NCBI GenBank assembly: GCA_022393335.1
Contig: JAJEKB010020406.1
Span: 1 to 64,000, forward strand
Reading direction: 5' to 3'
Length of the DNA: 64,000 nt
DNA from: Macrotrachela quadricornifera
Taxonomy: Eukaryota; Rotifera; Eurotatoria; Philodinida; Philodinidae
A program made the translations under genes and the position numbers. Below the pieces are notes generated by a model that made no database searches, was not told the DNA's origin, and saw only the letters and a list, made by a program, of their open reading frames with translations. The stretch's first letter is position 1. Each line of letters begins with the position of its first letter. Shown piece after piece: positions 32,340-42,900 of the stretch.

Positions 32340-33678
32340 ATGATGAGTGCCTCTACTTCAAACGATCGATTTCACACAGTTGTCATTCGTGGTGATCTTC
32401 CAACGATTAAAAAACAGTATGAAGTTAAAGAACCTATCGATTTACCTTCACCGGATCATTGGATTCATGAAGTAATGACCGATATCGCTGGTAGTAGATG
32501 GGTTGGAGATATTGATCCTAGTCGATTCAAAGTGCAACATACGATTTCGAATGGACCATGTAAGTTTCTTATTGCATGCTAAGTATACCAACCGCTTTAT
32601 TTATGCTCATTCTTTTAGACACATCATCGGCTGGTGCTCATGGATTGTTTAGAGCTTTTCTTAATGCTTACAATTCACATGAAGACATCGTTCTTTCACC
32701 TGAGTAAATAACTTGCTTTTTATCACAGAAATAATGTATATGTATGAGTTAATTTTCAGTGATATATGGTTGATGATAACAATTTACTTTGCAAAATATG
32801 TCAATGCTAATGCTGAAAAGCTCCGGCATGTCTTTGTTGATCATGAAGGAAAAATTAAATTGATTATTGAACAGATGCAACCAGAACCTGAGTGAGTTTT
32901 TTTATAGATGTTTTTTCTTAGGTGATTATTATATAAATGGGGATATTTAATATTTATAGTTGGAATGCATTTCTTGAAAGTATGCGTATGAAAATTGGTG
33001 AGAATGTCAAGAATGATGTTGTTACTCTCCTTACATGCAATTTTTCAAGTACGGGTAAGGTTGAATCACTCTTGTCCTGTGCTACAATCATGAATACTTT
33101 CAAAAATTATTTCGAATATGGACTTACGATGACATTGTGCGGTATTCGTAAGGTACATTTTCTCGGTACATACGATGATTGGTCATTGCTTAGAGAAAAG
33201 ACAAAACAACTGCAAAATTTTACCACATCTAACGATGATTTCTCGACTTACATCAACGGTGTTTTACCTATACTCGATCAATTTATCAATACGTATCAAG
33301 GCAAAGTAAATAATCAATTTTGGGATAAAATCTTCAATGTTGAACATGTTGGACAAGGCTCAGGGTGAGTCATTTTTCTTTAAGATTCATATTATTAGTC
33401 AAATATTTGTATATAATAGAAGCTACACGAAGCTCACAGGATGGTTTCTGAAACTCTGCTATGGACTTCATAAAAAACAAGGGTGTAACATTCAAGAAGT
33501 GAGATTAAATTCCGTAGTCGCTCCAGTAGAATTCGAAAGCGAATACACAAATGAGAAGAAAACATGTTATGTTGTTGGTGGATTTCATGGTGTTGAAAGT
33601 CGAGATGGATGGCACAAACCTGTCATGTCATTGGCAATCATTGATGATCTTTCAACGATTACACAACGTAAACCATAA
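32340..33678 (+). CDS. DUF4419-domain protein, five exons
   Basis: Exons are 32340-32559, 32619-32703, 32760-32891, 32960-33364 and 33420-33678. All junctions are GT..AG with introns of 59, 56, 68 and 55 bp, and the frame stays open for 366 codons. The product shows the DUF4419 pattern: LSPDDIWLMITIYFAKYVNA and NAEKLRHVFVDHEGKIKL in exon 3, then LTCNFSST in exon 4 and SGSYTKLTGWFLKLCYG across the exon 4-5 junction, and CYVVGGFHGVE in exon 5. DUF4419 has no assigned biochemistry; it is common in fungi and in bdelloid-type genomes. There is no signal peptide or membrane helix, so it is probably cytosolic. AATAAA follows at about 33737. The second ATG at 32343 could equally be the start. Confidence 0.85.
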
Positions 33679-34299
33679 TAAACTAAGAAACTTTTCTATA
33701 TCCTTATATATAATCATTTATTATTGAATAAATTCAGAATTTACAGTTAAAATCACGATGATTCTTGTTTCAAACTTGACTCGATTAGTAACTCCAATGA
33801 TGAACTAACATGTTCTCTTATCTGGAACAAGTCAGATATCTTGTTGAAGATTATTCAGATATTTTTAACTTCTAAACGAAGTACATTATCAAAATAATCG
33901 CTCTTTTCACATTCCTTATATCTTACCATGAAAAATAACTGTAAGTGAACATTTAATTATTTGAAATATACCTTTTTTTTAATTTATTTCTAATACAATA
34001 TCATACTATAATAAATACCGTTAATTTAGTTCTTCTATATAAATTCGGAGTCAGATCCGGTTTGTAATGATCTATGGATCTCGATAATATTATTATTAAC
34101 AAAAAATGATTATGCACTGACTGTTCTTATAGAGTAATCGATAACAGATCTAAAATCTTCTACCTTCATCTCTTTATATACACAAGAGAGTGAGAGATGT
34201 TGGTGAAAAAAAAAGATCGGGTCTAGTCAATTAGTTAAATATTTTATTCAAGATATATATATATATAAAAATTTCGAGAAAAAAACTATTTTTTTACGA
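33679..34299. other. intergenic
   Basis: No gene seen; AT-rich with short TA runs. Confidence 0.4.
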
Positions 34300-35900
34300 A
34301 AAATGTTTTTTGACCCAAGAAATTATCCTTTTACTAAAAAAGTTTTTTTCACCCCAGGTTTCGAACCAATCAGAAATATTGGTGACTAGATTTCATCAGA
34401 CCGTGTTTTTTGACCCTAGGTTTCGGAGCAATCAGAATTGTTGGGAGCTGGGTGTCACTAGATCATGTTCCCTCGACTGAAGGGAGGTCATATGTAAAAA
34501 CTAAAATGCGTTCGTTTTCTTGTATTCGGGTCAAAGGAACATCATGTTTATATGTCCTCAGGTTTTCGATCAAGCAGATTTCTTTGTGACCGGGTTTTAC
34601 CAGAGCATGTTCCATGGTGTGTAACGAACACCATTGTTTATTGTGGTGATATCTGAATTGATCAATTGATATTAGGAATTAGTGAGGTTTGGTATATTTC
34701 ATCAAAAACAGCTACTTTTTTCGTGAGTTGTTGATTTTACCATGGAGTGTGATGAACACAATTGCCTATAGTGCTGGTATCGAAATTGGTCAATTGATGT
34801 TAGGAATGGATAAGGTTTGATATTTTTTGTCAAAAACAGATGTTTTGTTACAAGCTGAGGATTTCCTCATGGTGGGCGATGAACAGCATTGTGTGTTCTT
34901 TTTTTCTCTCTTATCCCTTCGACTGAAGGGAGGGTGATATGAAAAAAACTAAAATGCGTTTGTCTCTGTGTGTGTGTGTGTCACAGGTCAAAAGAACACA
35001 AAGGCTTCAAAGTACCATTATAAAGTTTGACCAAAGGTTTTCGGGCTCGGGGAATCCGAATCAAGAATAGTTTTTTATAAAATTTTTTTGACATTAATTT
35101 TTTCACACAAAGGATGTGTTTTTTACGAAAAAAATAATTTCTTATAAAGGTTAATCAAAGGTTTACGGGATCGCGGAATCGAATGGGACTATTAGTTTTT
35201 CAATTTTTTCAAGTAATTGTTTTTGCTGGAAAAAGGCTTTTTGAAGAAAAAAAATTTTTTTTTAGAAAGTTTTATCAAAGGACATCAGGGTAGAGGAATT
35301 GATTGGTGATGTAAGTTTCTTAAAATTTTTTTCAGATTAATTTTTTTACACAAAGGAAAGGTTTTTTACAAAAAAATTTACTTTACTTATAAAGTTTGAC
35401 CAAAATCTGTCGGGGTGGAGAAATCGAATGGCATTATTAGTTTTTCAAGATTTCCAAATGATTTTTTTAGGTCATAAAAGGTTTTTTCTAAGAAATCAAT
35501 GACTTTTAATAAAGTGTCACTAAAGGCCCTAGTGATCAAGGAATGGAATGATATTATTATTGTATCAAAATTTTCAACGTATTTTGCTGACCGAAGGGAG
35601 GGCCACATAAAATGTTATAATTCGTTTCCTTGTTTGATTGACGTCGGGTGTAAGATCAAACGTTAAAGGACAGTACAATAACGTAAAATTATCTATCTAC
35701 AGAATAATCAATGCGATTATTTTCAACACGGTACCGTAGGTCAGCGATCGCTGCACCCTAATTTTGAACTGATCAGAATCTTTTAGGCTACAGAATCAGC
35801 CAATCGTGTTTTTTGGCCCTCGAACATTCGAGCAATTAGATCCTTTTGGGCTATGCAGTCCGCCAATCCCGTGTTGAGATCTGTGAACCTCGACCTGATC
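34300..35900. repeat. R-satellite block with ~122-bp tandem units
   Basis: From 35020 to 35590 five units begin with AAAGTTTGACCAAAGG-like words at about 35023, 35146, 35267, 35389 and 35510, a period of about 122 bp. Each contains a GG(A/G)ATCGAATGG word and TTATTAGTTTTTC. The block is bracketed by R motifs (CGACTGAAGGGAGG near 34469, 34916 and 35590) and by units with TTTTTTGACCCTAGGTTTCG near 34406. It is non-coding. Confidence 0.75.
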
Positions 35901-36386
35901 AGGTTCTTCTATAGTGGTAAGTAAACCCATCGACTTCCTGAACTTAAACGTATCGAGCTAGTCCGAGTTTATATAATTTTGTGAGCCCTAATTATATGTT
36001 GTGGAAATGGATATTACAGCTAAGCCTAGGTCTTTCGAGACAAAAGTATCAGGCGAACATATATTGTAGCTATCTATCTTCGAGCGAGTTAGGTTGTCGA
36101 AGTTTTAAACTCATATCAGCTGGGATGATTAAGATAGGATTTCTGTAGACCACGTAATTTTAACTGACGAGCGAGCCTTTTTAGGTGGTAAAAAGCTTTT
36201 GGATTCAGACTACTTCTATCTTGTACACCTCAATGAGTAGTGAAATACCCTCAGTTGATTCATCCCCATATTACTTTGGGATGGAGTTATGACCATTTTA
36301 CTGGTTTTTCGACCTATGGCACCCTGTTGACAGCACTTCTAAATGAGTGAATTTAGATTTGTAATTATGTCCATAAAGAGATCTTA

Positions 36387-36726
36387 TAAATATTAGTATA
36401 CCCTGAAACTTTCAGACAAAACGAATGTATCCTTATCGAGATAATGAGTTTTTAAAAAACGACTGTTTTCCATGATAAATTTCATAATCGTGCGTGAATG
36501 AGTCGTTTTTTAAAAACTCATTATCTCGATAAGGATACATTCGTTTTNNNNNNNNNNNNNNNNNNNNNNNNNNNNNNNNNNNNNNNNNNNNNNNNNNNNN
36601 NNNNNNNNNNNNNNNNNNNNNNNNNNNNNNNNNNNNNNNNNNNNNNNAGTCGTTTTTTAAAAACTCATTATCTCGATAAGGATACATTCGTTTTGTCTGA
36701 AAGTTTCAGGGTATACTAATATTTAT
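36387..36726. repeat. palindromic element spanning a 100-N gap
   Basis: The left arm AGTATACCCTGAAACTTTCA... (36396 on) is repeated inverted at 36648-36726. The 47 bp just before the gap (36501-36547) and just after it (36648-36694) are identical, so the gap probably hides nothing but a mis-joined overlap at the palindrome. Confidence 0.8.
36548..36647. other. assembly gap, 100 N
   Basis: A run of exactly 100 N, flanked by an identical 47-bp sequence on both sides. Confidence 0.98.
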
Positions 36727-37108
36727 TGATAATGTTGTGCATGCTATTTGATAGATATTAGTTCTTTTCATATTCATTTTTAAATGATGTATAAAATAAA
36801 CTTTTTGTTATTTAGTTGGTTATGAAAATGCTAGAATAAATCTTCTTAGTTATAAAATAATTCGGATATTTTTCGGCTTTGCTGCAGAGCAATAAAATTT
36901 AAATTGTATATTACTTTATTTAAAGATATATTCATGAATAGTACAATTGGAAATGATATCAAGAGCACTCTCATTTCCCATCATTCTAGTTAAACACTCT
37001 AATTTATCTGTATACTCTGTTATAAATTGCCAATATTAAAGTGATACAAAATAAATAAAAAGCACATGGTAACGTTGTTGCTACCATAAAATAAAGAGAA
37101 AAATTATA
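36727..37108. other. intergenic
   Basis: No gene seen. Confidence 0.4.
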
Positions 37109-38057
37109 CTTAGGGCAGTCCAAAAGTAGTGTCGGAGTGCTCTTTTCTCCCTTATAAATAGGTCTTGAAAAAAAACTTTTTTTAGCAATCGATAGAGCGG
37201 AAAAAACGGCATCTTGCTATGCTATTTGATCACCATTCAAGTGATATTATACTAATAAAATTTCGATAAGAACTTTTTTTGTGTAACTGCAACTGGTAGC
37301 AACAGTGCATATTATAACTCTTGCGTGTTTACATCATCTAATAGCTTTTATCAAAAAACAAAATACACCACAAGATGCAGCGCGAAAAGTTCTACAATTT
37401 ACAAGGAACAATTTATTTCAATTGTGCATTTATTGCTTTCGAAAATTCAAAATTCTGTGCGATCAGTTTTCACCGTTGCAAAAAAAATCATTTTTTTCTA
37501 TGCCAAACAGAGAATTTTTCTTTCTTCTTTCATTTTTTTACCGTCCGATACGTTTGATTAAAAGCGGGATGTACTACAAGATGCAGCGTGAAAAGCTCTA
37601 CTATTTGCACAGTAAATCTTATTGTGATGGTTTTCAAAATACGCAAAATACTGTGCTACCAATTTTCGCACAGCCAAAATTTGATCGCTCAAAGTTTTGT
37701 CCGTTTTGAAAACAAAAAGTGGGAGTATAAAAAAAGGTGGTCGTATGGAAATTATAGAGCTTTTCACGCTGCATCTTGTGATGTATTTTGTTTTTTTAAT
37801 AAAAGCTATTAGATGATGGAAAAAAAAAACAAAGAAAACACGCACGAGTTATAATATGCACTGATGCTACCAGTTGCAGTTACACAAAAAAAGTTCTTAT
37901 CGAAATTTTATTAGTATAATATCACTTGAATGGTGATCAAATAGCATAACAAGATGCCGTTTTTTCCGCTCTATCGATTGCTAAAAAAAGTTTTTTTTCA
38001 AGACCTATTTATAAGGGAGAAAAGGGCACTCCGACACTACTTTTGGACTGCCCTAAG
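37109..38057. mobile_element. complete TA-flanked foldback element C3
   Basis: The ends CTTAGGGCAGTCCAAAAGTA and TACTTTTGGACTGCCCTAAG are exact inverted repeats, flanked by TA at 37107-37108 and 38058-38059. The arms are each about 330 bp and nearly identical. The centre holds three copies of the block AAGATGCAGCGTGAAAAGCT (two direct, one inverted). Termini with CCAAAAGT next to a TA duplication are typical of Tc1/mariner relatives. It has no transposase. Confidence 0.88.
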
Positions 38058-38399
38058 TATTTCTGAATATTTTTCTCGGTTGTAAGGGATGCTTCTTTCA
38101 AATATGATTTTCTCGCATAATATTGTACTGAACGAATAATTTTGCGTCAACGATTGATTAAATTAGAATAAACGGTATTATTTATATTATTCTGATGCTC
38201 AACATAATTACCGCAATATATTTATTTCATAACATGGTTAATTCTAATACTAATCACATTTTTAAAGTTAGAGCCAAATTTATAGGGGAAAAAAATACCA
38301 ATAAAATATCAAAATAGGGTCATAACGAGTTGTTTCAGGAAGAGAAAAGTATCCACTTGAGGATAAAAATTCAGTCGAGGGTTAAGCGAGTCAGCCTCG

Positions 38400-38860
38400 A
38401 CGAGCGTTATCTTGTATTATAATGTTCAGTGTGTGTCTGTTTGTTACCGGGTCAAAAAAGCATGCTTTCAGATTGGTTCGTGGGATGAAAGAAACATGTG
38501 TTTAGACTGATCCCAGGGGTAAAAAAGCATGCTTTCAGATTGGTCCGAGGGGTTAAAAAAGACATGGTTATAGCTCGAGTTCCAGAGTAAAAAATAGGCT
38601 TGACAATCTTATTCTATATAACAAATTGAGCGTGTGTGTCATCAGGTTAAAGGCAGAGGAGTGATGGTAGGAATGGGATCAAAGGCATAATATGGGCTAT
38701 TTAATATCAGTCTGAATTTATCAAATACAAATAATACTTGATTTCAAATTGAAATGTGAGTCTAGGGGGAGGGAGAGGGTGAAGGGGGTAACTGAGAGTG
38801 AGGGTGTGGGTAAGGGTGAGGGTGAGTTTTGGGAGACTTTAGGTTTTAGCCCCGTCTGTA
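38400..38860. repeat. satellite-like tandem words and G-rich tract
   Basis: AAAAAAGCATGCTTTCAGAT occurs twice (about 38455 and 38522) within units of the form TTGGTCCGAGGGGT. At 38763-38828 lies a G-rich tract (GAGGGTGTGGGTAAGGGTGA), the opposite strand of the C-rich tract near 18.9 kb. Confidence 0.6.
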
Positions 38861-38911
38861 CAGGTGACTAAGGCGGGACGAAGGTTTGTATGAAATAGAA
38901 TAATGAGTAAG

Positions 38912-39090
38912 ACTTTTATTTTGATGGCAATGCAGTTATTGATTAAGACATTTAATTCGAATATTATATTGTATTGTAGCAGATAAAGAGTTCATTTAAA
39001 TTGTTGAAAATGACCGTGTCAAACAATAAAAGGTCGAAATATTCCAATTAAATGTCTTAATCATTCACTGCATTGCCATCAAAATTACGA
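38912..39090. repeat. short palindromic MITE, about 180 bp
   Basis: ATTTTGATGGCAATGCAGTT (38912) is matched by CACTGCATTGCCATCAAAAT at the other end. The inner arms contain AAGACATTTAATTCGAATAT and the complement. It is bracketed by repeats of ACGAAGGTTTGTA and GACTAAGGCGGGAC on both sides. Confidence 0.75.
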
Positions 39091-39940
39091 AGGTTTGTAC
39101 CAAGGGACTAAGGCGGGACTTTGCGGAAATATGTGGGGCTAAGGGTTTTAAGTAAGACTGCGTAGTAACAAGCGCGAAACATCTGATTCAGAAGGCGTTA
39201 ATGTGGTTTTTTTAAATTTAGAATTCAATTTTAAATAAAAAAGACCATAGACTCATCAAAGGAGCATATGATGGTTTTCAAAGAAACTTTGTATATTTGT
39301 TACCTTTAAATAAATTGAATATTATGCAATAACCTTTGTTTGAGAACATAGATAGAATTCTAATAGTGTCTTTAAGAATTGTTTCGCCACCAGAAAAAAT
39401 TTTCTTCACATAGTGAAAGCGGTCGTGCAGTATGCATGGGTGTCCTCTAGTTTTGATATATTTTATTGTATTTACGATGGTCGACCGAAGAAACGAATAT
39501 CATCAATAAGTTAGGCTAACCTTCTTCAACGCATATCTAGAAGCTGAGCAATTTATCCACTACTCTGAGAGAATTGAGTAAAATGTAAACGATCTGGGGT
39601 CCGTTTGGACCCCAGGTGGTCGTATGAGGGTTAACAACTGGACAAACTGCTTGTTTATCACCGCCGCCACTTTTAACTTATCGCCATCCTATTTCAATAT
39701 TTTATTGCTCTAAAAAGCATTTTAGAATTTTCTCTACAAAACATCAGCATTGAAAGTATGACTATAAACATGTCTTTCATTCTTAGTTTGCGTTATCTTT
39801 ATGATATAACTCGGTAAAATGATAAAAATTATTTTCGTCATTCTTTTTTCATTTTCTTGCATAGATAATAGGCCCTCTTTACCAACGTAAATGTGTTTCA
39901 TCATATAGACACATTCCAAGATACATTATCATTGTTTAAT
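39091..39940. other. intergenic upstream of F-box gene
   Basis: No gene seen. Confidence 0.4.
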
Positions 39941-42900
39941 ATGTCTAACAAAAACAATTGTTTATTCGAATTATTACCAGTTGAATTAATTCATCGAATA
40001 TTTGATAATCTTGATTCAGAAACAATCATATATTCTGTTCGATCGGTATCGACAATGTTTCGATCAATTGTCGACACTTATGATAGATTTAATTTTAATT
40101 TTAGTTTAGTTTCTAAACCACATTTTTATGGCATGTGTCGATTAATTAATCCAAAAAATGTCATTTCATTAACACTATCAAATAAAGAACCAAGATTAGA
40201 TCAAATAGAATTATTCATATCATTCAACTGTCTTGTACAATTTGTTCATCTTCGTTCTTTAACATTACTTCATGTTGATGAACATCAATTAAACTTGATT
40301 TTAAAACAAATTAATTCTTCTACATGTCAATCATTTCCATTGATAACTAGAAATTATACTGAGTCACAACTTTGTAAATTAGAATTCAGTTTAAAAAATA
40401 TTAGAATATCAACGATTTCATGGCCACATAATTGTGCAATTCAATACTTAACAATTAAGAAACAAATGGCAATCGATGTTCTTTGTACAATATTAAAATA
40501 TTCCTCTAATTTACATACACTTGTTATGGATGATGTACCAACAGGAATAATTAATGATAATAATGATTATAAATCTTTTTTACAATTAACATCGTTAACC
40601 ATCGGAAATGTTTACAACGATATCAAAGAAAAAAAGATTCCGTTTATTGCATTTGATGATACAGTTAGGACTCGTAATCTTGAACCATTTCTAAAAATGA
40701 CTCCATCTCTAGTGTATTTAAAAGTGATATATGATGGTCTAAGATTAGATGGAAATCAATGGGAACAATTTATCAAAACAAATTTAACTAAACTTAACAA
40801 ATTTGAATTCTTTTTCATTCGCACAGATGGTCGAAAAAAAGATCAAAAAGATATTGAATTAATTATTTCATCATTTCAAACATCATTTTGGATTGAACAG
40901 AAAAAATGGTTTGTTGCTTGTGAATGTGAAAAAACAGACCCACTTAATACAGTCAAACTATATTCATTACCCGTATGCAATTCTTTTATATCCTATGTGC
41001 CTAACACAAGAAAAATCTTTTTGACTACACATCCTACCAAAACAGACAACGATCTATTAATAACAAACAATGCTAAATCACTTTTTTTAAGCTTACATTT
41101 CATATCGGATCAAATTATTCAACAACAGGTATGTTAATTAAATAGCAGTTTTAGATCTAAGCAGATAAAAAAATGAATAACCATCTTGATATTTTTCAAA
41201 TTTTTATTATATTGTATTGTGGTTTAGAACAGTAGCGCCCGATGATATTTGTTTGTTAGGACAGATGCTCGAGAACAACACATTTTGATTTTTTATATAA
41301 TATATATAATAGACAGTTTTTTAGTTGAATAGGCACGGTCCGAACGTCAATAAATGTGAGTCGTGTAACATAAGTTTTTTCAGAGGAAGCAATAAGTTAA
41401 TCAATAAAATTTTATTGCTTCTCGAAATCTTTTCCAGGAAGAGCGATTATAACGGGTGACGCAGAATGAATTAGACTGTTTATATTTTGAGTATTTCTCT
41501 TTTATCCTCCATTTGATCAAGACATCCTTTCTTTTCAAAAGATGACGCTTGGAATTCTCTACAAAGCCATATACTATTCGGATAAAAAATTGTAAAAAAT
41601 AAATATGAAAATGATGATAGATCAGCGAAAATTTAGCATAATTTAATCAGAATAGTTTCTTTACAAACAATTAAATTATCGATAAAACTGATTAAAACCA
41701 ATGACTCTATCAACTTATCGTCTTATCATGGTTTCCGCACGCAATTCGAATAAAAACCAGTATCTCGACAATAAAACAGTGTCTAGGACTGAAGGAACGG
41801 GTATCAACAAGAAGATTACCTGCTGAAATGAATATTTCAAAAGGAATCGTACAGTCAAACTTATGTGAAGATCTTGATTATTTCTCGTACAAAAGACGCA
41901 AGCTACCAAAACTAACTGATCTTTAAAAACAAAAGAGGATTAAATTTGTGAATTGAGTGTTGAATGGTTACATGAAAGATGAGACCAAAAGGTGACTTTT
42001 TACTAACGAGAAATTTTTTGGTTTAGATAGGATATACAATACTCAGGAAGGCTGACTATGGACTGTGAGCAGAAGAGAGGATGACAAAAAAGATGTTGTT
42101 CATGAAAAAAAAGTTTTTGACAAAAATGAGGGTATGGCTAGAAATATGTGAACAAGAGTTGACAATACCTGTGATTTTCGAAGACGGGACAATGAATAGA
42201 GAGAAATACAGCAAGAAAGTTCTTTTAACAACTCTGAAATGTGGCTACAAAATGTCAGGAAATAACTGGACATACCAGCAAGATGGTATGTGACCTCTAA
42301 CACAGTACTTGAGGCAAAAATAATGCAATAAAGAATAAAGAACAAATATTCATAAAACAAACAGTCTAATTTATTCTCCGTCACCCGTTATATATTACTT
42401 TTTCAGTGCTCTGCTCTTGTCTATATGCGTAAGAATCTTATACTTAAATGTCTGTCCTGCTATATACTACTATCCGCTCCAAAATATAAGAGACTAGTGT
42501 TTCTTGAATAACTTTCGAACGGAACAAGATACAGAGCTGCAGTTTTCACCATTCGAAAGAGAAATGTTGTGGATATTGAAACACATAATCTGGATTCCTC
42601 CTTTCCTCCTGCTTTAATAGAAATAGAGACTTTTGCAAAACTGTAGCGTTCAAACTTTTCATTACCATTTTAATTCTAAGGATTTCAGTTGATAACCCTA
42701 CCTTTTTTCTATTGAACAAAACTAGGCCAAACTTTTTCTGACTTTTCTATGAGATGCTAGACCTCATGCTCTGAGTGCTTTGAAATACTTCATTTTTAAG
42801 CTACTCACGAGGGAGGCTCACCAACTTAAAAATCGCTTTTGAGCTGATACTTTGTGCATAATTAGACCCTAGTGAGACTAGTAAAAGTCTAAAATAATAA

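Noticed and set aside
35020..35590. CRISPR-like array of spaced repeats
   Set aside because: Units are about 122-bp head-to-tail tandem repeats with diverged sequence throughout, not short identical repeats separated by unique spacers, and no cas genes are present.
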